This document shows, piece after piece, positions 1 to 9,255 of a stretch of DNA of 50,831 nt. Origin of the DNA: CAYRTD01 sp964595055 (GTDB taxonomy: Bacteria > Bacteroidota > Bacteroidia > Bacteroidales > GCA-2748055); NCBI GenBank assembly GCA_964595055.1, contig CAZQOV010000002.1:1-50831 (forward strand), read 5' to 3'. A program made the position numbers and the translations under genes. Below the pieces are notes generated by a model, which had not been told where the DNA came from, made no database searches, and was given only the letters and a program-made list of their open reading frames with translations. Each line of letters opens with the position of its first letter. The first letter of the stretch is position 1.

Positions 1-93
1 GCCCAGGTTTTTCTTGGACAATTAGTTTTTGAGAATCAATTTAGCTAAAATAATAGTATTTTAGATTGGTAAAATTAGTTTATTGGATTATAA

Positions 94-141
94 AGCCCGT
101 TGTCAGAAAAGCTTAAAAATGGCTTAACTGTTCAACGGGCT
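94..141 (-). terminator. Inverted repeat downstream of transketolase, possible terminator
   Basis: Nine-base arms AGCCCGTTG (94-102) and CAACGGGCT (133-141) are perfectly complementary, with a short nested AAGC/GCTT stem inside the loop. The structure lies just after the stop of the transketolase C-terminal subunit gene. The T-run that should follow on the minus strand is poor, so it may be a processing or folding site rather than an intrinsic terminator. Confidence 0.35.
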
Positions 142-162
142 CTACATTAGGGGGTAAAAAAA

Positions 163-1095
163 TCAAACCAGACTTTTTGCCTTTTCAATAATTGACTCTT
201 TTGAAATTTTATACTTTTCCAGTAATTCAGGATAAGACCCTGTTTCGGTAAATTTGTCTTCAATTCCAATAAATTCCATCTGGACAGGTAACTTTTTTGT
301 TAAAACTTCTGCCACAGCGCTACCCAAACCTCCAATAATCGAATGTTCTTCGATTGTGATAATCCGTTTGGTTTTTTTAACAGAATTAATTAATGTATTC
401 TCATCGAGGGGCTTAATTGTCGAAATATTCAGAATTTCAGCCGATATTCCGGCAGCTTCCAGTTCAGCAGCCGCCTCCATAGCCATCGACACGGGAATTC
501 CACACGCGGCAATAGTTATATCCCTACCTTCCTTCACTTTTCGTATTTTACCAAAAATATAGGGTTCATCGTTTTCGAATAATACTGGTGTCGGGTTGCG
601 GCAAATTCTCAGATAAACTGGTTTATCAAGAGACATGGCTTGTCTAAGCGCTTGTTGCATTTCTATTACATCTGCGGGAACAATTACATTTAGATGAGGC
701 ATAGTTCGCATTATTGCGACATCTTCAATGGATTGGTGACTTGCACCGTCATAAGAATCTGATAGTCCTGCGTAACTACCAACTAAAATAACAGGCAGCT
801 TATTATAGCAAATTACATTCCGTATTTGTTCGGTAGCTTTCAATGTAAGAAAAACAGCAAAAGTATTCACTACCGGCTTGAGGCCGCAGAGGGCTAAACC
901 TCCTGCCAAGTCAACCATATTTGCTTCCGAGACGCCCACGTTAAAAAATCTTTCAGGGTATTTCTCACCGAAAAAAGAGGTTCGAGTACTTGAAGAGACA
1001 TCAGCATCCAAAACAGTAAGCCTTGTGTTTTTTTCAGCTATCCGGAGTAATTCTTGTCCATAAATATCCCGCATCGCTATGTCAGTTGATTTCAT
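163..1095 (-). CDS. Transketolase, C-terminal (pyrimidine-binding) subunit
   Basis: This 310-aa protein corresponds to the pyrimidine-binding and C-terminal domains of transketolase, which moves two-carbon ketol units between sugar phosphates with thiamine diphosphate. The SEANMVDLAGGLAL segment carries the conserved glutamate, and YDGASHQSIEDVA and PHLNVIVPAD are typical family signatures. The C-terminal transketolase_C domain runs from about residue 190 to the end. The gene overlaps the N-terminal subunit gene just upstream by 14 bases, so the two halves are co-translated and should assemble as a heteromer. Split transketolases occur in many bacteria and also in polysaccharide or unusual-sugar loci; the cut window does not show which applies here. 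Confidence 0.93.
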   Translation of the reverse strand: MKSTDIAMRDIYGQELLRIAEKNTRLTVLDADVSSSTRTSFFGEKYPERFFNVGVSEANMVDLAGGLALCGLKPVVNTFAVFLTLKATEQIRNVICYNKLPVILVGSYAGLSDSYDGASHQSIEDVAIMRTMPHLNVIVPADVIEMQQALRQAMSLDKPVYLRICRNPTPVLFENDEPYIFGKIRKVKEGRDITIAACGIPVSMAMEAAAELEAAGISAEILNISTIKPLDENTLINSVKKTKRIITIEEHSIIGGLGSAVAEVLTKKLPVQMEFIGIEDKFTETGSYPELLEKYKISKESIIEKAKSLV

Positions 1096-2008
1096 TTGAA
1101 TATGTATTTAATGTGTTTTCCAATTCTGTTTTACCCGCTTTATAGGATTCATCATCTATGGGACTTCCATGCCATTTGAAATTATCTTCCATAAATGAAA
1201 CTCCTTTACCCTTGTGCGTTTTATAGATAATAACACAAGGCTCTCTTTCATTTTCCTGTGCCCATTTTAATGACTCCAGAATTTCATCCACTTTATGTCC
1301 GTCATAGACTTTTGGGGCAACATTTAGATTAAATGCCCTGAATTTTTCCGACAAAGGATCGAGTGGCATAATTGTATCACTTGGACCGTCGAGTTGGACT
1401 TTATTGTAGTCGACCATAATAATCAAACGGGCAGGCTTAAATTTTGCTGCCGACATAACTCCTTCCCAGCTTTCTCCTTCATTGAGGCATCCGTCACCTA
1501 CAATTACAAAAGTCCGGTACAGTTTTTTCAGTACTCGTGCAGCCAAAGCCATACCAACACCTACGGAGATACCATGCCCCAGAGGTCCGGTGGAAAGCTC
1601 AACGCCGGGTGTTTTTACCATGCAAGGATGTCCCTGAAACCGACTGTCAATCGACCTGAACATTTCTGTAAGCTCTTCAAGAGGAAAGAAACCTTTGTGG
1701 GCTAGCAGGTTATATAGCATCGGAGCAGCGTGACCTTTGCTGAGTACCAACCTGTCCCTGTCTTCCCATTTGGGATTTTCAGAGTTTATACTCAATATAT
1801 GAAAATACATCGTCGTCAGTAATTCAGCACAAGATGCCGATCCTCCCCAGTGTCCGTTTCCTCTTTTATGAATCATATCAAATACCTCAATCCGGCTTTG
1901 TTGGGCAAAATATTTAATTTTAGCAATTTTCCTGCTAATGTCAGTTTCCCCTTCAATATCATCCGGAACCAGGTAATATTTTTGTTTATAATTCATTCTG
2001 TTACTCAT
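1082..2008 (-). CDS. Transketolase, N-terminal (TPP-binding) subunit
   Basis: This 308-aa protein is the thiamine-diphosphate-binding half of transketolase. The visible motifs are KGHAAPMLYNLL (about residues 91-102), GPLGHGISVGVGMALA (141-156) and the cofactor/Mg2+ motif that begins GDG at 171-173 and ends at Asn202. Residues 1-25 form a short leader that could be trimmed if Met5 is the real start. It overlaps the C-terminal subunit gene by 14 bases and is the first gene of the visible pair. No other sugar-metabolism gene follows in the window, so its pathway, pentose phosphate or a specialised sugar, cannot be told. Confidence 0.93.
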   Translation of the reverse strand: MSNRMNYKQKYYLVPDDIEGETDISRKIAKIKYFAQQSRIEVFDMIHKRGNGHWGGSASCAELLTTMYFHILSINSENPKWEDRDRLVLSKGHAAPMLYNLLAHKGFFPLEELTEMFRSIDSRFQGHPCMVKTPGVELSTGPLGHGISVGVGMALAARVLKKLYRTFVIVGDGCLNEGESWEGVMSAAKFKPARLIIMVDYNKVQLDGPSDTIMPLDPLSEKFRAFNLNVAPKVYDGHKVDEILESLKWAQENEREPCVIIYKTHKGKGVSFMEDNFKWHGSPIDDESYKAGKTELENTLNTYSNEIN

Positions 2009-2110
2009 TTTATTTAATTATTTAAAGATTTCGTTGATAAAATAGTAGTTGTAAAATTAGTTATCATTCAGGTTCAAAATTTTAAAAAAATTAGCGACTA
2101 TTTTAAATAT

Positions 2111-2389
2111 TTAAATAGGAATAACTTCATTCTGATAAGAATGTATAACTTTTACCCCCACAAGAGTTTTTGAATAATTTAAAATAATGTTGATGTTTCT
2201 ATTTCCGGGGATAATATCGTAAATCCTTACCATTAAAAAATCAGGTGTACAGTGAATAATTTTAAAGCATTCCTTAATAAAAAACGATGGAATAATTTCC
2301 CTTTTCAGACCTGGAAATGCACCTTTTGAATATTTTTTTACCGAGTTTAATGTCTTTTTTCCATGATAAACTTCTTTGAGTTGATTAGT
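2111..2389 (-). pseudogene. Decayed coding fragment without start codon
   Basis: A 92-codon reading frame is open between stop codons at 2390-2392 and 2111-2113 and has no usable start near its beginning. The peptide has protein-like composition, with stretches such as KGAFPGLKREIIPSF and DFLMVRIYDIIPGN, in a very AT-rich region where long open frames are unexpected. I do not recognise a family. It lies just downstream of another short frame (2404-2604), so the two may be pieces of one degraded gene. It could also be chance. Confidence 0.3.
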
Positions 2390-2403
2390 TTAATATTTAC
2401 TAT

Positions 2404-2604
2404 CTACAACTTGATTTCGAATAGATTGCCAAAATAACTATAAGCGAAAGTTGGTTTGGCATGACCAAACGGATTTATATCACATCCGCCGTAGCACTTG
2501 CAGCACCGATGGTCAGAGGAGTTTGAAGGTTCGTTCCTGCCTTTCCCGGCCTGATGGTTTCCGGCTAATTGTATTTCACCTATTACCAGCATGATCTTTT
2601 TCAA
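2404..2604 (-). CDS. Hypothetical short cysteine-rich peptide, possibly broken
   Basis: A 66-codon frame starts with TTG (2604), or ATG at 2592, and ends at 2404. It contains a tight cysteine cluster, CCKCYGGC, around residues 34-41. In an adjacent frame immediately upstream lies a stretch reading KLEDFNELKMQTVEKDHAGN. To me it resembles the leader of Bacteroidetes GG-type natural-product precursor peptides, and it ends in a stop after AGNR. A frameshift could therefore have split one small precursor gene. No maturation enzyme is visible nearby. Family membership is a guess. Confidence 0.25.
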   Translation of the reverse strand: MKKIMLVIGEIQLAGNHQAGKGRNEPSNSSDHRCCKCYGGCDINPFGHAKPTFAYSYFGNLFEIKL

Positions 2605-2867
2605 CGGTTTGCATTTTTAATTCATTAAAATCTTCTAATTTTCTGATAAGTCAAAGCTTTTTTTAGGCGAACCTCTTATATAAATTTCACTTTTTCGCTT
2701 CCATTCCAAACCATGCTTTTTATCCCCCTAAAAAATAGAAGGTTATGCTGTAAAAAATCTTTATTTGATTCTGGAATTTCCATAATTTTAACGGGTATTC
2801 CCTGTAGACGCTTAAACACCTATACAAAAATAATTTTTAGTTCACCATACCCTTAACACTTACCATC

Positions 2868-3821
2868 ATGAGAACCCTAAGCTTTATCTTTTTATTCAGC
2901 TTTTTCTTCCTTCTGTTCTCCTGTGAGAAGGATGATAATGACAACAATGTCAATCAGGATAATAATGACACTGTTCTGGCAAATAATTCTGCTATTCTTG
3001 CCGGCGATCCTGTTGGAGATCATTCAGAAGACAAAAATTTGCTCTGGAAAACCGGTGAGATCATTATGGATAATTCCCCAGGTCTTTTTGAGGTCGATGA
3101 ACTGTTTATTGGCCGTACCAGCTCCTCTTCCAGTTACATCTACTGGATAATCCCAATAAAAAATACCAGCAGCAATCATTATGCCTTTGTTGAAGCAACA
3201 GGCATTAAAATTCTCGATAGCCAGAACAAGGTCATATACGAAGACAATTTTTTCAATTATACCTTTGTGGAAGGAAGCTGTGGTAATCCTGAAAATTCCA
3301 CTTCTCTTACCAATACTTTTCTGAAAGCCGGTGAAACCGGCTATTTTCTGGGAATTGACCAGGTCGATTTCTCCCGGGTCGCTAAAATCAGACTATCATC
3401 CATAGACTACAGTGAAACTCCCTACTTCCCTTCGGAGATAAAAGCGATTCCTTTATCCTATAGCGTTTCCGGTCAAAATGTCGAAGTAATGGTGGAGAAT
3501 CAGGGGAACCAGACGCTTTATATTTCTACCTCCCCTTATATATTGATGGATCAAAACAACGCCCCTCTCACCTGGACCTATCTTGATCCGGATGCCAGCA
3601 GTTCTGTTGAGGAAGAGGTTATTGCAGCGAAAGGAATGGGAGAAATGGTTGATGAAAGCTGGTACAAGGGATCAGGCAGTAAAATCAGGGTTATCCTGGA
3701 TGTAGATCTGGAATCTTCTGCCAAATCGATAAGCTTGAAAAGTTCAGAAACAAACATCCATAAACATTACCGAAACCTTAGGAAAGAAAGAGACCGAAGA
3801 CTAAGGCAGATTGAAAATTAA
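2868..3821 (+). CDS. Putative lipoprotein of unknown function
   Basis: This 317-aa protein starts with a hydrophobic signal segment ending in a lipobox (LFSC, Cys19), followed by the acidic, Asn-rich linker EKDDNDNNVNQDNND. It is probably an outer-membrane or periplasmic lipoprotein. The mature part looks mainly beta-stranded, and a basic tail (KHYRNLRKERDRRLRQIEN) closes the protein. I do not recognise the domain. It stands alone: the upstream region holds degraded sequence and the downstream neighbour is convergent. The ATG at 2868 directly precedes the signal peptide, so the start is convincing. Confidence 0.8.
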   Translation: MRTLSFIFLFSFFFLLFSCEKDDNDNNVNQDNNDTVLANNSAILAGDPVGDHSEDKNLLWKTGEIIMDNSPGLFEVDELFIGRTSSSSSYIYWIIPIKNTSSNHYAFVEATGIKILDSQNKVIYEDNFFNYTFVEGSCGNPENSTSLTNTFLKAGETGYFLGIDQVDFSRVAKIRLSSIDYSETPYFPSEIKAIPLSYSVSGQNVEVMVENQGNQTLYISTSPYILMDQNNAPLTWTYLDPDASSSVEEEVIAAKGMGEMVDESWYKGSGSKIRVILDVDLESSAKSISLKSSETNIHKHYRNLRKERDRRLRQIEN

Positions 3822-3952
3822 ATGAAATTGTTGGGGTTCCCCATACCTCTGGCCGGGAAGTTGAGATAAGATTTACAGAGGAGAGGCAAAAAAGCTTGTT
3901 TCCAATCAATTCAAGCGTAAAATTTGCAGCAAAATGAGAAAAACTTTTCTGC

Positions 3953-6760
3953 TTACCTTCCCCTCATCCTTCTCAAATCGTACCGGAAACTCAACAAATA
4001 ATACCGCCCGATTACATTCTGTTGACGGTCTTCAATATAACTCTCGGTGAGGGTACGGGAAATGGCTTCATTTTCATCCAGGAGGTCCCTGACAGTGAGG
4101 GTGACTTCTCCCCGCTGGTTTTTGAAAAGTTTTTTCCCAATGCTCATGTCCAGCAAGGCAAAGTGCTGATTATACCCTTCCGATAACCCCCGGTAATAGG
4201 AATGGGTGAGACGGCTGTCAAAAACAATCCCATAGGGTAATATCCAGCGCAATTTAAAGCGGGAGAGCTGGAAGAGATAATTTTCACTCAATGCTTCATT
4301 AAAACTGCTAAGGGGGACACTGTAACTTGTATTGGAGGATAAGGTGAAATCCACTCTTTCACTGATATTACTAACCAGGGCAAGTCCCAGAGCCAGGGTG
4401 CGGTCGATGGAGTAACCGGTTTCTGAATTGATTTTTCCGGGATTTCCGGACATGTTTACGGAACTGTTAAGATTAAGATTACACCGGATAAACTCTATGG
4501 GGATCCCGTAATTCATAAAGAGGCTTCCGCTGTAATAACCCTCAAAGTTCTCGGGTATGAATAGCTGGGTTCCTTTTTTTATTTCCACGCCATGAATTAT
4601 TGTATCCGATAACGGAATGTAAAGTGCGTTGGAAATATGATCCCGGTCGGCTTTGATCCTGGCCCCGACATAAAAAAGACTGGATTTTTCAATATTTGCG
4701 CGGGAATACCTGAAAATGAGATTATGCGATAGTTCCTGATTCAAAGCGGAATTTCCCATACTGATCTGCAGACTGTTGGTATTATCGATCACCTCCTGCA
4801 ACTGTTTTACAGAGGGTACATCCGTTGTTGTCCGAAAGATAAGCCTCAGGTTTTGTCCCTTTTCCCCTTTATAATTGAATAGGGCATTGGGAAGAATGCT
4901 GTTGAACGCGTAATGCTTGTTTGAAGGGTTGGGAAATTTCTGATCGTTTCTTAAGATCGTGTTTTCGTAATTGAACCCTGCCATGAACATTGTTTTATCT
5001 TTCCTGAAACGATAAGCCATTCCTGCATGATTTTTATCAAATTGGTTATCGAAAATTCCTGAAACAATGGAGTCAATAGAGCTGTATTCAGAAGATTCGG
5101 GATCATAATCCCAGGTTCTCCGGTTTGATTCATTCCAGTTTCTGGAATAGCGGTACGAGAACTGGATCAGGCTATTTTCTGAGACCGGCCCCGTGTAAGC
5201 TAATCTCCCGGCCACCGAATTTGAAGGCAAACCGTTCTCGGAATATTGATCAAGGCTGTCGATATCAATAAAATCGTCCCGGTAAAATTCATTCCTTGCG
5301 AGAAGGTAATTTCTCCCCTCACGATTCGCAAAATTGCTGTTGAAATGAAGGGAGACAGATCTGCCGGTTTTTTCAAACCGATGCATGAACAGCAGATCAC
5401 TTGCAGCATTTATAGCTGATGCCCTGGAAAGATAATCGCTGCTTGTTTTGCTGATCAGTTGGCTTTTATCCAAAGTTTCACCCAGTAGCATAGAGTTGTA
5501 TGTATTGTTCTGGATACTGATATTGGGGCGAAACATGATCCGGTTCCTTTCGCTGGGTTGATAATCTATTCTTGCAAATATCCTGTGATTGGCATTCCTG
5601 CTATCCACTTCATCAAGTTCAGTATATTCCTGTTCATTCCTTGATCCCAACAGGTATTGCCTGTATACATCCTTCCGGTTATAAGTGTTCATATGATTGA
5701 AAAAATAATTAACCGAGGCATCCACTTTTTCTCCCCAGCTATCTGTATAATTCAATCCAAAGCTGTTGAGGGTTGAAACCCCATCCTTTTTCCCTGTCAT
5801 AAAATCCCGGGCCATTTGGCCACCACCCGGGGTTAATCCTCCTGCCCTCATTCCTCTCATGCCGCCTCCACCCATTCCCCGCCTCATGTTCATGGAGCCT
5901 AGCAAATCCTGGGATGAAAAATCCTGACGGTTTACATTATTCGACTGTCCGATCAGAGTTATTCTCCTATCCCCGTTAAAACTGTTTAAATTCCCGGAAA
6001 TTCCGTATTTTTCCTCCGGTCCGGCTCCTGCATAAAACGTTCCGAATTGTCCGTTTCGCATATTTCTTCGGGTAACTACGTTCATGGTGCGGGTTCTGTT
6101 TCCGTCATCAAAACCGGTGAACTGGGATTGTTCCGATTGTTCCTCATAAATCTGGATCTTTTCAATAATTTCGGCGGGAAGATTCCTCAATGCCAGGCTG
6201 GGATCAGTATTAAAGAATGGCCGTCCGTCTACCAGCAGTTTTTCCACCCTCTCTCCCTGAGCTTTTACTGAACCTCCAGAAACCTCCACGCCGGGCATTT
6301 TAGCAACCAGATCTTCTCCGCTTGCATCCGAAGTGGTTTTATAAGCATCTGAGTTGTATTCAATGGTATCCTCCTTAATAACAGCCAGGGGTGTAGATTT
6401 TGTTATGCTTACTTCTTCCAGATCCTGTGACAATTGTTGAAGCTTTATTTCGCCGATAAGGTTAAACCCCGGCATCAGGTTCAGGTCCTTCCTGTATTCA
6501 TGATACCCCATGAAGCTAATGCGGATACGATTTCTTTCTCCCCTTAGATTTCGTATCAAAAATTCTCCCTTATCGTTGGTAATTCCGGCAATTTGTTTAC
6601 CGGTATTCATATCCTCTACAATAACATGAGCTCCGGTAAGTGGAGTACTGTTATCCGAGTCGATTACTTTCCCTGCAACTATGGAATTTTGTGCGGATGC
6701 AAAGGAGAAGCAAAATAACATCAGCAAAGCTAAAAGCGGATAAACGGGTAGTGTTTTCAT
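3953..6760 (-). CDS. TonB-dependent-receptor-like outer membrane beta-barrel protein
   Basis: This 935-aa protein has a Sec signal peptide (ending near residue 23, ASAQ), a carboxypeptidase-regulatory-like domain (about residues 27-110), a plug-like domain (about 120-235, with the typical LLVDGRPFF) and a large outer-membrane barrel of the OMP_b-brl_3 type up to the C-terminus. A Gly/Met/Arg-rich insertion (about residues 293-320) sits near the start of the barrel. No SusD partner follows, so it is not a classical SusCD glycan importer. It may import a substrate or act as a structural barrel. It is monocistronic in appearance; a sulfatase lies upstream in the same direction but 450 bases away. 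Confidence 0.9.
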   Translation of the reverse strand: MKTLPVYPLLALLMLFCFSFASAQNSIVAGKVIDSDNSTPLTGAHVIVEDMNTGKQIAGITNDKGEFLIRNLRGERNRIRISFMGYHEYRKDLNLMPGFNLIGEIKLQQLSQDLEEVSITKSTPLAVIKEDTIEYNSDAYKTTSDASGEDLVAKMPGVEVSGGSVKAQGERVEKLLVDGRPFFNTDPSLALRNLPAEIIEKIQIYEEQSEQSQFTGFDDGNRTRTMNVVTRRNMRNGQFGTFYAGAGPEEKYGISGNLNSFNGDRRITLIGQSNNVNRQDFSSQDLLGSMNMRRGMGGGGMRGMRAGGLTPGGGQMARDFMTGKKDGVSTLNSFGLNYTDSWGEKVDASVNYFFNHMNTYNRKDVYRQYLLGSRNEQEYTELDEVDSRNANHRIFARIDYQPSERNRIMFRPNISIQNNTYNSMLLGETLDKSQLISKTSSDYLSRASAINAASDLLFMHRFEKTGRSVSLHFNSNFANREGRNYLLARNEFYRDDFIDIDSLDQYSENGLPSNSVAGRLAYTGPVSENSLIQFSYRYSRNWNESNRRTWDYDPESSEYSSIDSIVSGIFDNQFDKNHAGMAYRFRKDKTMFMAGFNYENTILRNDQKFPNPSNKHYAFNSILPNALFNYKGEKGQNLRLIFRTTTDVPSVKQLQEVIDNTNSLQISMGNSALNQELSHNLIFRYSRANIEKSSLFYVGARIKADRDHISNALYIPLSDTIIHGVEIKKGTQLFIPENFEGYYSGSLFMNYGIPIEFIRCNLNLNSSVNMSGNPGKINSETGYSIDRTLALGLALVSNISERVDFTLSSNTSYSVPLSSFNEALSENYLFQLSRFKLRWILPYGIVFDSRLTHSYYRGLSEGYNQHFALLDMSIGKKLFKNQRGEVTLTVRDLLDENEAISRTLTESYIEDRQQNVIGRYYLLSFRYDLRRMRGR

Positions 6761-7211
6761 TTTTATATGGTATGAGGAATGGTTCTGCCTTATTTAGACA
6801 CCAGATGTAAAGAAATCATTCGCTTATTCACAGAAAGTTTACCCGAAATGAGAATTAATCCCTGCCCAGAAGCTAATGCTTCCAAACCCACACCATGATC
6901 TTCATCCTGAAGACCCCGTGAGAAACGAGGCTGGAGAGGAAGGACCTAACCCGGGGATTTAAAAGGACTCTGTAATTGCAACTTACAGCAGGCGATTCCA
7001 ATAAGAACATCAAATCAATTGACCAGGAATGTAACCGGGAACAGAGTGAGCGATAGAAAGCAAAAGTGGCTTCGATGAGGTCTGTCATCTAATTCGGGAG
7101 AAATTCCTGAGCTCCGGGAGGGTGGACTATTGAATCAAAGTTCCATTTTGAAAGTAACATGATCTCTTAATGGTCTTTTTAAACACCCTTTTTTACTTAA
7201 TGTTTCCTTAT
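6761..7211. other. Intergenic region without recognisable gene
   Basis: The 450 bases between the barrel gene and the sulfatase hold only a 71-codon minus-strand frame (6873-7088) with unconvincing composition. No tRNA, strong terminator or repeat was seen. The GC content is a little higher around 6900-7100 than in other intergenic stretches here, so decayed coding sequence is possible. Confidence 0.4.
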
Positions 7212-8963
7212 TTAATCCACCCTTAATACCTCAACAAAATAGGCGCCGCGCGAAGTTCCGTCTTTATCAACCAGCCAGGTTTGAATATTTGCATCACCGG
7301 CCTGGAGCTCACACTCAAACTGAACTCCTGAAGCTCCGGAGGGAACTTTCATCTTCTCATCAAACTGATCCCCAATGAGTAACCTTGCTTCTTTTGCTGT
7401 AAGCGGAAAATTTGCTACTTCAGGTCGCTCGCGGAGTACAAAGATATATTTGCCAGGTTCTGTAATCCTGACACGCCATGGACCGTTTTTTTCAGGTCGG
7501 TTCAAAATATGCGGCTGATTCCACGGGGGCGATTTGTCGATCATCCAGTCATGTGCATTTAAAACAACCGGGTTTTGATGTTTTGAACCTATATATAATG
7601 GAGTTGTTTCATCAAAACTTTGACTTACATCTTCCCACCAGCGATCATATTCAAGTCTTAATTTATCCGCCACTTCAGGATAGGAATTAATTAGGTTAAT
7701 TTCCTGGCCGGGGTCCTTGTTGATATCGTATAATTCTTTGTTATCCACCAATCTCCAGTGATCCGTCATAACGGATGTCTGTTTCCATTTGATCGGATCC
7801 AATACCCGCTGATTATGTACAAAAAGGGTCCGGTCCGGCCACTTGTCCCTATTTCCGGTTAGCAGGGGAACAAGAGAAGATCCGTCAAAATCAATAGTTT
7901 CAGGAGGGGCGATGTCGCATAATTCCAGTAAGGTAGGCATGATATCAATATGCGCCGTAAGCTGATTCACATCACGACCTCCTGTAATTCCGGCAGGTGG
8001 ATAATAGGCAAAACAAAAAACACGGTGTCCCCCTTCATAATGCGACGCCTTGTTTCCCTTCATACCGGCATTAAAACGCTTTGACCATTCTTCCTGCTGT
8101 TCATCCGGATAAATGTTTGGCCCCATACAGGTTCCGTTGTCACTCATAAAGAGAATTATGGTATTGTCAAGAAGTCCCCAATGTTCAAGACGTTCCATCA
8201 TCACTCCCAGATTATCGTCAATCGTAGATATCATGCCCCAGTATATTCTGAGGCGATCGTTTGTATCGGTATCTTTATAGATCTGTTTGTATCGTTCCGG
8301 TACATGTGGACGGGTCTGATGTGCGGCATTGACAGGAAGGTACAGGAAAAAGGGCTGATCCCCGCTCTCTCTGATAAAGCGGAGAGCTTCTCCAAACCAT
8401 ACATCGGTACAATATCCCTGAAACCTTCTCCACTTTCCGTTGTCATTATAGTGGTCCTCGAAATAATCGTTGCCCCAGTAGTCGGGGGTTTGTCCTACAC
8501 CTCCTGCATAGTGAACTATTGCATCATCAAAGCCCCTGAACCTTGCACCATAGGGGTAATTGTCGCCAAGATGCCATTTCCCGAAGATCCCGGTCCGGTA
8601 CCCGGCATTTCGGAATACTTCCGCAATGGTAACCTCATCCTCTCTTAACAGATTCCTGCCAATAATGGTATGCCAAACCCCGGCACGTACAGAATACCTG
8701 CCGGTCATCAAAGCTGCACGGGTGGGGGCACAGGTCGGATCAACATGGAAATTGGTTAACCTGACACTCTTTTCCCGCAGCTGATCTATATTTGGAGTTT
8801 TTAAAAAGGGATGACCCTGAGCACTAAGATCTCCATAGCCCTGATCATCAGTGACAATCATTATAACATTTGGACCTTCTTTCGATTCCGGATGAACCGG
8901 GCTTGAGAATGCAGCCGGTACAGTTGCAATAAGTATAGCTGGCAACGTAAAAATCGTCTTCAT
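7212..8963 (-). CDS. Secreted arylsulfatase-family hydrolase
   Basis: This 583-aa sulfatase (alkaline phosphatase superfamily) cleaves sulfate esters, probably from sulfated glycans, in the periplasm or outside the cell. A signal peptide ends near residue 20. Metal ligands Asp39-Asp40 are followed by CAPTR at 78-82, the Cys-type formylglycine motif; then come GKWH (128-131), and Asp275-Asn276 as the distal metal ligands. About 110 extra C-terminal residues after the core look like a beta-sandwich. The Cys must be oxidised by an FGE or anaerobic sulfatase-maturating enzyme, neither of which is in this window. No polysaccharide-utilisation genes flank it, so the substrate is unknown. Confidence 0.92.
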   Translation of the reverse strand: MKTIFTLPAILIATVPAAFSSPVHPESKEGPNVIMIVTDDQGYGDLSAQGHPFLKTPNIDQLREKSVRLTNFHVDPTCAPTRAALMTGRYSVRAGVWHTIIGRNLLREDEVTIAEVFRNAGYRTGIFGKWHLGDNYPYGARFRGFDDAIVHYAGGVGQTPDYWGNDYFEDHYNDNGKWRRFQGYCTDVWFGEALRFIRESGDQPFFLYLPVNAAHQTRPHVPERYKQIYKDTDTNDRLRIYWGMISTIDDNLGVMMERLEHWGLLDNTIILFMSDNGTCMGPNIYPDEQQEEWSKRFNAGMKGNKASHYEGGHRVFCFAYYPPAGITGGRDVNQLTAHIDIMPTLLELCDIAPPETIDFDGSSLVPLLTGNRDKWPDRTLFVHNQRVLDPIKWKQTSVMTDHWRLVDNKELYDINKDPGQEINLINSYPEVADKLRLEYDRWWEDVSQSFDETTPLYIGSKHQNPVVLNAHDWMIDKSPPWNQPHILNRPEKNGPWRVRITEPGKYIFVLRERPEVANFPLTAKEARLLIGDQFDEKMKVPSGASGVQFECELQAGDANIQTWLVDKDGTSRGAYFVEVLRVD

Positions 8964-9255
8964 GAGGGCTTTTTTTATTGTTTTGAGTGTAAAAAGAATG
9001 CCTGTAATATATTGATTTCTCAGGATATTTTAATAACTCATTTTGCGATTGTAAATCTATATATTTTGCAAGTTATTATCTAAATAAAGTGATAAGAAAC
9101 CGCTTTTTTTTTACTGGCTGCATTTCAGCAAACTAATATGCATGCTGATGAAAGCTTTAATCCTGGATTAGTTTTTTAAGGGCTCAAAATATGATGGTTG
9201 CATAGTTTTAACTGTAGCACTTTTTTCCCTAAATTTATCCCTAAAAACAAGGGTC

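Noticed and set aside
6873..7088. A 71-codon minus-strand frame in the 6.8-7.2 kb gap
   Set aside because: Composition and lack of ribosome-binding site or motif make it unconvincing; left as noncoding.
8181..8648. A 155-codon plus-strand frame inside the sulfatase
   Set aside because: It is fully antisense to a sulfatase with intact active-site motifs.
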